Source: Mermis nigrescens (taxonomy: Eukaryota; Nematoda; Enoplea; Mermithida; Mermithidae). Taken from it: a DNA stretch of 64,000 nt. How positions within the stretch are numbered: position 1 is the first letter of the stretch; each line of letters opens with the position of its first letter. Under the pieces are notes generated by a model, which saw only the letters and a program-made list of their open reading frames with translations, did no database searches and was not told the origin of the DNA. Below, in pieces: positions 32,939-44,733 of this stretch. Position numbers and translations under genes: made by a program. The stretch spans positions 1,815,893 to 1,879,892 of the forward strand of contig JAVLUZ010000223.1 in the NCBI GenBank assembly GCA_036768485.1, read 5' to 3'.

Positions 32939-33612
32939 CCCTTTATTATGGGCCATCCGATAAATCGGATGCAACTTCGTACAGGTGCTATTCTGCTAAT
33001 TTTTATCCAGTCTAAACAAGTAATAGTGCATTTGAAATTGCAGTCTCACTGTAGTATGAAAACACCTTACTTTTCAGTCTGGACTTTGAGAATTTTGGAA
33101 CTTTATTCTTTCCTCCTTATGCCATGGAACTTTTTTAAATGTTGCCCTCTAATGTCTGTATAAAGTGTTAAAAACCGCAATGGGCCAAGTGTTTTCATTT
33201 TTTTAGATATTGAGTCTCAAAAACAAGATCCGATATATCGGATGGTCCATAATAAGTGAGCAAAATCGATTTTTTTTCGCTCAGCCCCCAGGCTCGGTGG
33301 GAATTGCAAAAAAATCGTTATCATGCTTTGTCAGCTTGATTATCCTGGCCAAATTTCATTGCACTAGCATGATTTTTAATAGGCGTAAAATAAAAGGCAA
33401 ATGGCAGGGGCGGGCATACGGTAGCGAAAAACAACATACACAAATTCAGACACTTATTGTGGGACATCCGAAAAATCGGATTCTTTCCTCACCCGCCCCC
33501 AGGGTTCGGTGGGGACTGAAAAAAATCGAGTATCCATTAATTATCAATTTGATTACCCCGGCAAAATTTCATTGTGCTAGCATCACTTTTTTGATAAGCC
33601 CTCAATAAAGGG
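32939..33612. mobile_element. piggyBac-like non-coding element
   Basis: The ends are CCCTTTATTATGGG and the inverse CCCTCAATAAAGGG. The left flank is TTAA (32935-32938); the right flank is TTGG (33613-33616). A CCC start next to TTAA is the piggyBac signature, but the right TTAA is lost. The palindromic word CATCCGATAAATCGGATG, with variants, is repeated internally near 32950, 33228 and 33465. No transposase. Confidence 0.55.
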
Positions 33613-33724
33613 TTGGAGCTGTTCCCCGTTTTGTCAAAAACTTACCTTTTTAGCCTAGCTTATGCGCTTTCTTGCCATTTTTGAGAAAAAAATAAGTCAT
33701 TCATTACATCCCCTAAAAAATGGC

Positions 33725-34130
33725 CGACTGTTACACATGGGTCTGGGGTTCATGCATGGGCGTGGGGGTCTCTGGACTCCCAGAATTAGACGGACCTTCC
33801 CCCAAAATCGATAGACCCCCGAATTGAATTGTTATTGCTGTTTTTGGCAACTTTATCCCATCGCCACCCCCTCTCACCAGAATTAGACTGTTGTCCACGC
33901 ATGGTGGGGTCTCACTCAACCTCGCAGCATCTGAAAGCTACAATTCGACTCCTTAATTAAATTTTCGAAATTTTTTTCATTTTTTCGCAATTTTTTTCAT
34001 TCCAATGGATAGAGCTCGATGAGAAACGTCGAAAATTAAGGTTTTTTGCCCCGCTATAATTCTTCTGCACTTTTTGACCTTTGAAAATTTTTGGTCCGCT
34101 CAAGAGTTTGGTCGCAACGCAGTCCATTTA
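33725..34130. mobile_element. Degraded CATAGG-like remnants
   Basis: Two patches: 33735-33905 with GGGTCTCTGGACTCCCAG, and 33955-34095 with GATAGAGCTCGATGAGAAAC. Both match the interior of the CATAGG family in part. No clean ends. Confidence 0.4.
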
Positions 34131-34700
34131 TGCCGACTGCATCCTCTCACAATTTTGAGGCGTTACATATGTATGCTCATGAGATTTCGCAATCGAGCTA
34201 TCGAACTAGGTATTAAAAATTATTTCAAAAATACAAAAAATTAAAAAGAATTTAAAATAGACCTATTTCGGTTAGCTATTGCGTCAGTATATCAATTAAA
34301 TTGGTACTCTCGTCTTTCCACGCGTTTAGTCAGCTGGGAGTGCATCGACCCTTACCAAAACTCGGTCAATTCCTATACACTCCTTCCTGCTTTTACTTTA
34401 TAAGTTTCGAGTGGATAGACTTGTTTCTGATTCATTTTTAATAAAGACTTTGGTTTTACGTAAACAAAAGTATTATTTTACCTGTACTTGAGGGGGGTTG
34501 GGAGTCTAGACCCCCTCAGAATAGAAAAAATGGGACATTTTCTGGGCAAATTGAAGGCCAAAAATTGATGAAAATTGAATTCCTATAAAGGTGCTTTAAA
34601 GTGACCAGAAACTGTTTAGTAAGTAATGTAATTTTAGCGCTATTTAAGCGCTTAAACCAGTTTTTGAGGTCATGTTATTCTAAAAAAGCTCGATTTTGTG
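34131..34700. other. No gene recognised
   Basis: Mostly unique AT-rich sequence; the part from 34490 resembles the G-rich start of a decayed repeat. An AATAAAG at about 34440 has no gene upstream that I can assign. Confidence 0.3.
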
Positions 34701-34718
34701 TCCCCCAGACTGGCTGAC

Positions 34719-34928
34719 CATAGGTGGGCAGCACCAAAACTAGGAGTACAAGATTTTTCAAAGGTCAAAAATGGTCTTCGAAATGGTGGTATGCCGAAAA
34801 CACACCATGTTTCAACTTTTCTCATCTAGTACTATCCATTTGCATCAAAAAATTGCGAAAAAAAACGGAAAAAAAATTCAAAAATTGAATTCTGGGGGTA
34901 TTCGGCCCTCCCCACGCCCACGTGTATG
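34719..34928 (+). mobile_element. CATAGG-family MITE
   Basis: Starts CATAGGTGGGCAGCACC, ends GCCCACGTGTATG. The flanks read GGCTGACC and GGGTGACC (7 of 8) if the junctions are shifted by one base. Confidence 0.82.
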
Positions 34929-35117
34929 GGTGACCCCTTCAGATCGATCATGCTGTGCATCTATTAGACAGTGTCGCTAAATGTAAATTTCTTCATACAG
35001 CTTTTTAACTAAATTTTTTTGTAATGCTTACGGCTTAATTCTCTGTTGTTGTAATTCATGCATCCCAGAACATATACGTAAAATTCGATAGCGATCGACA
35101 TTTACAAGTATTTTGTT

Positions 35118-35460
35118 GCTTGTGTAGCATAGGTTAGCCAGGGGGTATTGGGGGCACATGCCCCCCCCGAAATTTTTCAGAAATATTGTGGATTTTTCTG
35201 TTTCAATAACGTGTGTCCAGAAAACTGAGTTCAAAAACGAAAAACGTCAAAATTTTCCGGCGCTTCGCCCGAGTCATTATTATTTATTGCTATATTGATA
35301 CAATGAATTTAAAAGCTTGAATCAGCCAACTCCACATCACTTTAGTTATTTAAAGTGCGAAAATGATTGTGTACCAGTTCGCTATTTTCTGCATTTTTGT
35401 CACAATGTATAGTTTGTCTATTCTTACTTTGTTGTCTTTCTTGCAGGCGCAATCAGTGAT
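35118..35460 (+). mobile_element. GGCGTAGCC-family element, 5' part only
   Basis: CATAGGTTAGCCAGGGGG at 35127 and GGGGGCACATGCCCCCCC match the left end of the complete copy at 35970. The hairpin is mutated (GGCGCTTCGCCCGA near 35260). The second end is missing. Confidence 0.65.
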
Positions 35461-35969
35461 GTTGACTTAAAAATATATGGCTGGCGGTTTTGCTATGATC
35501 TGATACAGCTGACTGGCTATGTCTCTAACAACATGCTTATTTTATTCAATGTTACATGCACTAAAGTATAACTAGATCATTTACATTTGTTATTTGTCAA
35601 ACGCAAGGCTTACTGCTGTATCAAGAAGATTTTTGAATTCTAAGCTCTGTTAATTATTCAATCTTTCTAAAAATAAATTAAGTAGTTAGTAAGGATTATT
35701 TTGGTAGCATTATTCAAAGCAAGAACAAAGTTTTCAATACAATAGCGCGCAATTCCATTATTAAAATGGACGTGCAACTAAAGGCGGTTTGAAAAAGCAC
35801 AAGGTTTCATGTAGATATTTAAAGGAAATTTAGCTTTAAATTTATGCATTCAGCGACTATGATATGGTCGGATAGAAGATATGCTGTTTGGATTTTAGAA
35901 CTCAAACTATAGTGTACATTGACGTCAACTGAAATTGTGTAGTGTATAGGATAGGACACGTATTGAAGC

Positions 35970-37137
35970 CATAGGCGTAGCCGGGGGACATTGGGTGGGG
36001 GGCATTGGGGGCACATGCCCCCCAAAATTTTTAGAAATTTTGTTGATTTTTCGAGTGTAATAATTGTGTCCAGAAAATTGAGTTCAAAAAGTTAAAAACG
36101 TCAAAAATTTTCCGGCGCTTCGCGCCGTCTTTATTATATTTATTGTTGCTTTGTTTATCTTTCTTTACAAGGACAGGACACATAATCCTATTTTAAATGA
36201 AAGGAATGGCCAATTTTTCTTATGTTTTTGCGCATTTTCTGTTTTCTGAATTATGTCTTGTTAATAAAAGAGGCCACAAATGGGCCTGAAAACGATAAAA
36301 ACAAAATTGTCATTGATACATCTTTTTATATCTTATTGGCCTTTTGCTGCACTTTATACTTAGCAGAGGTCGAAAAGCGCATTTTCAGCTCAGAAATCTT
36401 GTACAATGTAGGACTTCATCAATTTTAAGTGTTTTGGGCTTAATTTAGAACTGAGATTTGGCCGATTTTGCGAAAATTTTAGCGATAGTATTTAACATTA
36501 AAGTGCTTTTTTACAAAATTTTCTCGGGGGCGATTGAGCGCGCCACCGCAGACCCCCCCCCCTTTTCGCCGTAAAATCTCGTTGTACATGTGCAGCGAGA
36601 TTTTTGGAAGGAGACGAAAGGGAAAACGGAATTCGCCTAAATTAATTTGTCTGTTCTGTATGATTTAAGCGGTATAAATTGTGATTAAAGAGCTAAAACG
36701 TCAAATTTTTCCGGCGCATGGCGCTGCTGGTTATTGTTCTTTCTTTTTGTAAAGCTTCAGCAGTGCGTTCAATAGCCTAAATCAGGCAAAATATCACAGA
36801 ATATTAGTATTCACAGGCTACAAAATGTTAAGGACAGTAAAAGATTACTAAATTCCTTGGTGCTTTGCGCCTCTTATGATTTCCGAACTGTTTGTCAATT
36901 AAAAGACCGTAAATTCTGTGAAAACGGTAAAAATTTCAAAAATTTCCGGCGTTTCGCGCTGATTAACATGTTTGTATTTCTGATTGTCGAAACCCATAAA
37001 TTAGCTAGGCTACACTACTAAAGGTCGAGAAACTCAGTTTTATTATAGGTACATAACGTTACTAACATTCAATGCAAAATTAATCTTAAAAATTTTTTCT
37101 GTGCATGCCCCCGAACCAAAATCTGGCTACGCCTCTG
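35970..37137 (+). mobile_element. GGCGTAGCC-family element, complete copy
   Basis: Ends CATAGGCGTAGCCGGGGG and the inverse CAGAGGCGTAGCCAGA. Perfect 8-bp duplications ATTGAAGC at 35962-35969 and 37138-37145. At 1168 bp it is the reference copy for the family. Its interior is a string of diverged modules, each with a hairpin of the GGCGCTTCGCGCC type (near 36113, 36710, 36868 and 36948) preceded by an ACGGTAAAAATTTCAAAA-like phrase. No coding capacity. Confidence 0.94.
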
Positions 37138-37321
37138 ATTGAAGCGTTGTATAGAAGATGAATGCACATATGAAGTTGAGAAGTATGATAATGAGCAGGT
37201 GGGCAGAAGTAAGGCAAATGGATTTAAATAGAATCACAGGCTAGCAAATTCGTAAGAAATACGGACAACAGCTGAAATAGTAAACGTCCTAAAATATTAA
37301 CGATAATTATTTGAGGCGGTT

Positions 37322-37412
37322 GAGGCCCGGTGGTTTTCAGCCGGGCCCGGGAGCCCCGAGCGCCATGACCGGCCGGGCCCGGTCCGGGCCCGGAGTACCC
37401 GGTCGATCACTG
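37322..37412. repeat. GC-rich palindromic block (GGGCCCGG word)
   Basis: GGCCCGG and GGGCCCGG words in both orientations, starting TTGAGGCCCGGTGG and ending CCCGGTCGATCACTG. It resembles the subterminal array of a transposon end, as at 8395-8462. It abuts the broken left side of the next GGCGTAGCC copy. Confidence 0.6.
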
Positions 37413-39331
37413 CGCATAATCCTATTTTAAATAAGAGGAATGGCCAAATTTTCTTATGTTTTTGCGCATTGCCTGTTTTCTGAACTACATTTTGTTAGTA
37501 AGAAGGCCACAAATGGGCCTGAAAACGGTAAGAAAAAAATTTTCATGGATACATTTTTCTATATCTTATTGGCAGCGACCCGTTGCTGCGCTATGTAATT
37601 TGCAGAGGTCGAAAAACGCATTTCAGCTCAGAAGCTTTGTGCAATGTAGGACTTTATCAATTTTAAAGTGTTTTTGGGCTTGATTCAGAACCGAGATTTG
37701 GCCGATTTTGCGAAAATTTTAACCTTACTATTTATTATTAAAATGCTTTTTTACAAAATTTTCCGGAACTCTGCCCCGGACCCCGCTGGGAACGCTTGAG
37801 CGCGCCACCCCAGACCCCCCGCAGCCGTACAATCTCGTTGTACATGTGCAACGAGATTTCACGCGGTAAAGTGTCCGGCATCGTAAAGTGTCCGGCCGGA
37901 CACTTTAAGATGCCGTAAAGTGTCCGGGTCCGTCTAAAAGTGTCCGGCCTATGTTTGTGTAGCGTAATGTCATTTAGGAATGCTCTTGCTGTTTAAGATA
38001 ATGAAACAATTAAGCACAGACGATTTATTGCTGCACTGCATGATTTTTGGAATGATGCAAAATTAGATACCAAGACAAATTTTTATTTACAGCGAATTGA
38101 CAAAGTAACTAAGTGAAACGAAATAAAGAGAAGCAGGTGATGTCACGTAAAAATGCTGATATATATAGACACAGGGCCATATTTTCAGGGGCGGTGGCGC
38201 CCAGCCCAGCCTCTCGTGGCCGAAAAATTATTGAAAGGTGAAGACAATGTGTAAAAAATTGGAAAATTGCATGTCTGACGTGAAATCCTTAAAAATTCGG
38301 CGCTTTGCGGAATGTGTGGAGTATTTCCTATAATTCTGGCTGTAGTGCGATTAAAAAGCGATACTTTTTGATTGCAAAACTTTAAAAATTCAAATTTTTA
38401 TTACTTGTCTAAGTGAATGAAGCTTATCGAAAACCCCAAAAATACGGTTTTAAATGAACTCTAGAATATTTATGCGTCAGAAGCAACCAAAAAGTCATAC
38501 GAATTTTTATCATAACAAGCGGTCAAAGGTCACAGCATTGCATTGTGCGTAAACAATAGTCAGTTTATTGTTGAATAAGTACACACATGCATATGCAACT
38601 TCGCTACTGTTACGAAAAATAAGAACATGACCCGGACACTTTACGGCAAGGCCGGACACTTTACTGCTCATCGTAATGTGTCCGCCGGACACTTTGCCGC
38701 ATCGTAAAGTGTCCGGCCGGACACTTTACCGCCCGGACACTTAACGACGCTACACCGGCATTAATTTGTCTGTTTTATATGATTTAAGCGGTATAAATTG
38801 AGTTTAAAGTGCAAAAATGTCAAAATTTTCCGGCGCATAGCGCCGCCAGTTACTGTTCTTTCTTTTTGTAAAGCTCTAGCATTGCGTTTAAAAGCCTGAA
38901 TCACTCAAAATATCTTCAATCAAATATAGTAATTCGCAATTTTCTTGTTAGAAGCTTGAACGGTCAAAACTGGTTTGTACAAATTTGATAATTTTCTGCT
39001 CTGTCAGACTCTTAGTATTCACAGAGCTACAAATTGTTAAAAGCGGTAGAAAATGACTAAATTTCTCGGCACTTTGCGCCACTTATGATTTCCGAACTGT
39101 TTGTCAATAGAAAGGCCGCAAATTCTACATGAAAACGGTAGAAATTCCAAAAAATTTCGGCACTTCGCGCTGCTTTACATTATTTGTATTTTTGATCGTC
39201 AGAAACCCATAAAGGTCGAAAAAGTCAGTTTTACTATACATACATAACGTTACTGGCATTTAATGCCTAAAAGTCTTAAAAAATTTTTCTCCATGCATCC
39301 CCCCCGAACCAAAATCCTGGCTACGCCTCTG
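37413..39331 (+). mobile_element. GGCGTAGCC-family element, left-truncated, with insert
   Basis: Its interior is collinear with 36175-37137 and it ends CCTGGCTACGCCTCTG at 39331. The left part is missing. At about 37860 it is interrupted by the AAAGTGTCCGG element and resumes at about 38755 (ATTAATTTGTCTG), having lost roughly 40 bp relative to the complete copy. Hairpin variants are near 38830, 39070 and 39160. Confidence 0.8.
37862..38754. mobile_element. AAAGTGTCCGG-word element nested in a repeat
   Basis: Both ends are arrays of the 11-base word AAAGTGTCCGG in both orientations: at least five at 37868-37955 and seven at 38630-38745. The right terminus reads inwards as GGTGTAGCGTCGTTAAGTG; the left terminus is less clear. 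The 670-bp centre has no gene. It sits inside the GGCGTAGCC copy. Confidence 0.75.
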
Positions 39332-40000
39332 TTGTGTAGAATGGAAATCAATTTTCCTCTAAAATAACCAACTTTAGTGGCGCCGACTGATCAATACATG
39401 TACGTAAGGGACGTAAGTAGGCGTAATTTATATTCCCTGAAGGTCAGACAGACAGATACTCTTAAGCGATTTTGAACTTACGGAACTTTTTCTGCATGAT
39501 TTCTGATGACAAAAGTATAACTTTATGCACTGTTTACGTAAAACTCGTCCGTATTTGTGTCAAAGTGGCGCATTTTTTCGACAAATTAGAGTTAAAAGAG
39601 AAATGATGCATTAAAAATGCTTGAAACTGCTTTATTATCACGCAAAAGCATTTTGTTTAGGCTATTTTGACCATTTTCGTCATTTGACGAGCAAAAAAAG
39701 GCCGTGAAAACTAAATTTACTGGTCTACATTTATGGGATTCTATCCCCCGGCCCGACCTTGATCTCGTGCATCTATGAAGTGATATGATAGCCAATCTTG
39801 TAAATTGATTGGTTCTGCACCGTTCCATAATGTTCTTGCTAGTACAAGTTCTATACATTTGGTAAGTCGGAGGGTCGCTAAAAATTCATTGTGCGGATAA
39901 AAAACAACATTGCTCGACGTTCTCATCTAACTCATTTTTAAAATCACAAAAAGATGAGACTAAAAATTTGGAAATATAATACTGGCAGTCTACAGGATTT
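39332..40000. other. No gene recognised
   Basis: Mixed repeat-like sequence. A passage near 39640-39700 (CATTTTCGTCATTTGACG) has an imperfect relative at about 49655-49680 in the ZNRF intron, suggesting an undescribed old repeat. Confidence 0.3.
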
Positions 40001-40011
40001 TTTGGATTACC

Positions 40012-40150
40012 ATACATGGGCAGCAGCCAAATTCTTGGGGGCAAAATTGCCAAAAATATCGAAAATTCAATTCTGAGGGTCTATCGATTTTGAAGTCCTC
40101 CTGATTCTGGGAGGGTCCATAGTGCAGATTCAACGTCCGTGCGTGGTTTA
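40012..40150 (+). mobile_element. CATAGG-like MITE remnants
   Basis: CATACATGGGCAGCAGCCAAATTC at 40011 matches the family end. A related patch in reverse lies at 40745-40910 (GGGGGAGTTGGG-like, then GTTGCCCATGTATGG). Interiors are short and diverged. Confidence 0.5.
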
Positions 40151-40159
40151 AACCTCCCA

Positions 40160-41844
40160 CCTACTTGATCCTATTTTCGATGGATAACATATTTTTTATT
40201 AAACAGCGTTCATTTTATTTAAGCTGCCCGCGAGCACATCGATGAATTTTCGCAGAAGTTTCAGTGAAAGCAGAAACGAATTATGATGGCGAGTTAAATG
40301 ATTTTTTGACGCGTGCTACTTGCTTTCGTGTTTTTTTGCTTTTCGTCCATTTTATTGTCAACGTTACTAAATAAGCCTTTAAATCGCATCTCGCTTTTAA
40401 TGTAAGAAGTTTTTTGTCGCTATTCATACTGTAGTTAGATTCCCATCATTCAAATGATTTTATGACTGTATTTTCATTTTATTACTTAATCGATCACATT
40501 GCGCACATTCTTCGATACGCTTAAAGATTCGGCTTCCCTTAGTGTGAAGTTATAACTAACGTTTATAAGGTAAGCAGCTAACTCGATATTGTTAGTATTC
40601 ATTATTCATTAGCTGTACTCACCTACTGTTTTGTCTTGATTTCGTGTAATAAAGTAAGTATCCTGTAAACTTTTTACCGATAAATGAATTCTTTACTGAC
40701 TTCCACTATGTACATAGGTACAGATGTGCAGCTTGACCAAAGAAAATACACATGGGTGTCGGGGAGTTGGGTGGTTAATACCCCTAGAATCTACAATAAA
40801 ACCATCGCAAAAATCGATCCCACGGAATTGAGTTTTTGACGTTTTGTTGTGATTTTTGTCGGATTTGACCCCCCCACAGAATTTGGCTGTTGCCCATGTA
40901 TGGATAAACTGCATGATTGGCTTAAGTGAGTTGTTTAGTTTTATAAGCGTGAGTGAGGTGGACGCTAACACGTTCATTGAACTTGCGCTCTAATTCGTAA
41001 GTTTGAGGCATCTCTGCATGAAACGGCGCAAATTTTCTGGTTGAGCATAAATCTACATAGCGCCTCCCGCACGACAAAAAGGTCTAAGTACAATTTTGAT
41101 TTTTTTCGAGAAAAACTAGTTAAAGAGTTTTTGATTTAGACCTTTTAGCGTACTAGACCCTTTAGGTTCTGACGTTTTGCACATTGAATTTTCATTATTA
41201 TGGTACGAGACCATGTTTAACGTGTAGAGCTCCTCAAGGGGAATCAAACGACATATCTTATTCCATTTTGACCTGGGGATGCACTTAGACCCTTTTGCCA
41301 TGCTCTACTGACGATAGTACGAGCTCATATTCTGGATTGCAAGCTGGTCAGTTAGCCAGCACTCAAGCTGCCCACGCGCTCATGTCACGGAAGTTCATGG
41401 ACGCAAGCGGTCTGACCTCGTCAATAACCTGAAAGACCCCTCTAAAAACCACTACATGTATGCTTAGACTCGCCAGAAACTTATGGCGCTAATTTTAGCA
41501 ATTTAGCCCCCATCGTACCCCCGGACTTCGGTTGTCGTCGACGATGCCTGGAATCGAGTGTACAGATGAATTAGTACACAAACGCTATAATTTCTCTATG
41601 AAAAGTTTCTTTTCTCGTGATGGTATCAGACTTGGACGTTGAGTGCCTAAACCATCTTACGGAAAAACGGATCAAGTGAGAAAAATGTCGCCAGTTTCCT
41701 GAAATCTTCATTTGCAAAAATTAATGAACAAAAAAATTTTTTTTTTGCTGAAAAGCTAACCACTTCCTCTCCTCTTTGCTTTTACACTGATTTTAGCTAA
41801 AGCACGAGCTAATTCAACACGTACTTAGGTACGCCATTCAGTGC
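40160..41844. other. No gene recognised
   Basis: AT-rich to 40680, then a CATAGG-like patch (40745-40910) and mixed sequence. 41330-41480 has a more balanced composition and an open stretch of about 40 codons on the plus strand, but no splice sites or family resemblance. I do not call it. Confidence 0.3.
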
Positions 41845-41908
41845 ATCCGTCCATGCTTTGCACCTTCATGCATTTATAACTGCATGAAGGTGCAAAGCAT
41901 GGACGGAT
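41845..41908. repeat. Perfect hairpin, 28-bp stem and 8-base loop
   Basis: Left arm 41845-41872 (ATCCGTCCATGCTTTGCACC onward) and right arm 41881-41908 are exact inverse complements around TTTATAAC. The stem has mixed composition. It could be the stem of a small RNA precursor, a foldback relic or a cruciform. There is no similar copy elsewhere in the window. Confidence 0.9.
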
Positions 41909-42277
41909 TGAGCTCAGACGCGGGCAGCTACCAAATTCGGGGAGACCTGGGTGGTGGTGTACATAAAAACGCGAAAAATTTTATTCTGAGTCAATAACGA
42001 TTTTTGTAGGGTCCGAAGGGATTCTTTGGGGTCTAGCTAGTTCTAGATGCACAGCATGGCAGATCTGGGGGAAGGGGTCAAACGGGCTTAAGGGTCAAAA
42101 ATTCAGCTTTTTTGGGATAAAATGGCCTCAAAAACTAAGTGTCAAAGTTAGCGTTAAAACTATATTATTCCACGGTATCCGGTCGATTTGAAGCACTTTT
42201 GAGAAAATAATTTTCATCCATTTTTTGGCCTACTTTTCGCTAGCAAATTACCCAATCTTCCATTCTAGGGTTTAGAC

Positions 42278-42662
42278 CACTGTGAGGGGAGGGTTTTCAT
42301 CCCACAGGAAATTTTTAACCCGCCTCCTCCCAGAATTCGCGATTTTTCGAAAGTTTCCAAAAAATTTCCTCTAAAATTTCGTAGAAAAAGTGCGTTTTTA
42401 AGTGTTTTCAGCTATATACATATGTATTTGCTAAACAGTGTCAAATTTTCAGAGCTTCGCGCCATATACTCATGTTTTTACTATATTTAGTTCAATTTAC
42501 TAGACTTTTTGATTTTTTTCGAAATTTTTTGCTTTTGTGCTCTAAGATAGAGCATCGTGAGAAACGCCAAAAACTACGTTTTTGACGCGTACCCACCATT
42601 TTTGCGCCCAAAGAAAGTACTTTAAAATTTCATTCCCTCCCTGGAATTCCCATGCTGTGCAC
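42278..42662 (+). mobile_element. CATACATGATC-family MITE
   Basis: The right end reads CCATGCTGTGCAC. Flanks GTTTAGAC (42270-42277) and GTCTAGAC (42663-42670) match at 7 of 8. The hairpin is in the form GAGCTTCGCGCC near 42452. Confidence 0.82.
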
Positions 42663-42734
42663 GTCTAGACCCATAATCCCCCACATGCATGTCTGGTCTA
42701 AAGTTAACTACTCCCGCACCACGCGTGATTGAGC

Positions 42735-42904
42735 TTATAGTCTGTTTCACATAAGTTTGAATATTAATTTTAAAAATTTGTTCGAAAGTAAGCCGACGGA
42801 TTACGATAATTATATATCAAATCAATGCTATAATCGCAATCTGTCAGCTTATTGTCGGACAGTTTTTAAAATTTATGCCCAAACTTGTGTGAAACGGACT
42901 GTAA
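42735..42904. mobile_element. 170-bp MITE, AGTCTGTTTCACA ends
   Basis: Ends TTATAGTCTGTTTCACATAAG and the inverse of TTACAGTCCGTTTCACACAAG. The internal word CTGACAGATTGCGAT and its inverse are part of the arms. TA at the ends suggests a mariner-type origin (inference). Confidence 0.75.
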
Positions 42905-42912
42905 TCAGCTGT

Positions 42913-43036
42913 CTATGGTCTGTTTCAACAAATTTGAGCATAAACCGACAATAAACTGACAGATTGCGATGCGATTGCAATCTGTCGGTAAAAGTTCTTA
43001 AAAATTGATTCTCAAACAATGCGAAACGAACTATAG
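42913..43036. mobile_element. Second, shorter MITE of the same family
   Basis: CTATGGTCTGTTTCAACA at the left and the inverse of CTATAGTTCGTTTCGCAT at the right. It lies 8 bp from the preceding copy, so the two insertions are nearly adjacent. Confidence 0.7.
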
Positions 43037-44067
43037 GTCAAAGGACCTCAAGGAAGCTGACTAGCATCAAATGCACGCGTAAACCTACCTTAATTCGAAG
43101 TTTGCTGGTGATTTTGAGCTTTTCTGTAAAAAAATGCCCATTTCTGGTCTTTATTTTGTTCATTCTCCCAGAAAATTCTCCCCTTTCTCACTCTGTAGTA
43201 TTAAGACCCCTAAACTCAATGTGCTTATGGCTCAACGTATTTTGGATAATTATTCTCTAAAAATTTACTCTGTGCGTATAGTCATACAGTGTGAACCATA
43301 TGTACGAATAGCAACCTCTAAAAAAGCAGGTTTACTTCAGAATCGCTGCATTAAATAAAATCAGTAAGTTGTAATAATTACACACAGACACGAAAATATA
43401 AGAGCAAATATTAACAAATGCCGAAGATCAAGAGGTTTCAGCCAGAGATTGCTCACAATGGACAAAAATAAACCGGGCAGCTGAAAGCTACGAATCCATT
43501 TAAAGAAATCTGGGCAATCTAGTTAAGCTAAATTAAGGGCTAATCAAGTTATACAAAGAACCATTTCTTGCGATCCCGAATTCTAAAAATTGCATAGAAA
43601 ACAAACCACATTTTTTAAAAATTGCATAGAAAACAGACCGCCCACATTTTTTAAGAAACTTAAAACAACTGTCCTAGAACTTTATCAGTGGATATCTATT
43701 TCCAAAACGCGAGTATATATAAGAAAATTTTGGGCTACCTACCAAGCAGTGAAGGGTCATTTTTAGGAGACTGACCTTCAACTTTTGCCTTTTTACCTTA
43801 AAAGGCAAGCTTTTTGTCAGAATTGTTGAAGAAAGGACAAAGCCTTAACTTTTCGGGCAGAATTCTCCCTTTTACACGTATTGTGGCGGGTAGATAATTC
43901 ATGAAGTAATAAAAGAAAGTTTGCAATCGCTGAACACTATGAACAAAAGTTCAAAACGGGTATAATGGCGGCTATGCGATGTCTAGGACAATAATAATTA
44001 AATAACGAAGCCTCTCAACAGTTCAAATTGGTGTTCAATGACATCGCTGTAAGGAGATTATGGGACC
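43037..44067. other. 1 kb with no recognised feature
   Basis: AT-rich. A short direct repeat (AAAATTGCATAGAAAACA, twice at 43586 and 43618) is visible. An open stretch at 43134-43358 looks like chance. Confidence 0.35.
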
Positions 44068-44075
44068 ATAGCAGG

Positions 44076-44324
44076 CACTGGGTGGGCGGCACCAAAGCTC
44101 TGGAGGGGGTGTGCAAGATTCTTTCAAATGCCATAAAATGGCCTTAAAAAGATGGTATGGCGAAAAAACACCATTTTTCAACGTTTCTCATCGAGCACTA
44201 TCCATTGGCATCAAAAAATGGCGAAAAAACAGAAAAAAACTAAAAAAATTGAATTCTGGGGGTACTTCTAGAAGGATGGTATTTTGGTTTCTGGGGGGTG
44301 CATACCCCTCAACCCCCAGGTATG
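44076..44324 (+). mobile_element. CATAGG-family MITE with perfect TSD
   Basis: Starts CACTGGGTGGGCGGCACC, ends CCCCCAGGTATG. Duplications ATAGCAGG at 44068-44075 and 44325-44332 are identical. Confidence 0.9.
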
Positions 44325-44733
44325 ATAGCAGGGTGTTACATAAATTTTTTAGTATAAACTTAAAAATAACAGTCGAAACTTCACAAGAGTGTAGTGTAGT
44401 CCCATGCTCGTTTGGTGAAATCTTACATCACAGAAATAATTCATCCCAAATCCAAGGCTTTATTCTAAAACAACATGGTTGAAGTCTCAGCGCGAAAAAA
44501 TTTGTCAAAGATTTTCATCAAAATTATGGTGGTCATTCACTGATAATTTTTAAGCACAATACATTCGGACCACTAAAATTCCAAGCTTTGGGAAGAAGAA
44601 CATTACCAACAAAGGTGAAGAATTTTATCTAACATAATTAAAAAGTTTTGCTACAGCTAATGTAACTAGGACTTATATAGACTTCCATCAGTTTCGATAT
44701 TCAGCATTTAAAGGTATAAAATTGTATGATAAG

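Noticed and set aside
41330..41480. Open stretch with balanced composition, possible exon
   Set aside because: No acceptor and donor pair that keeps a frame, and no recognisable protein similarity.
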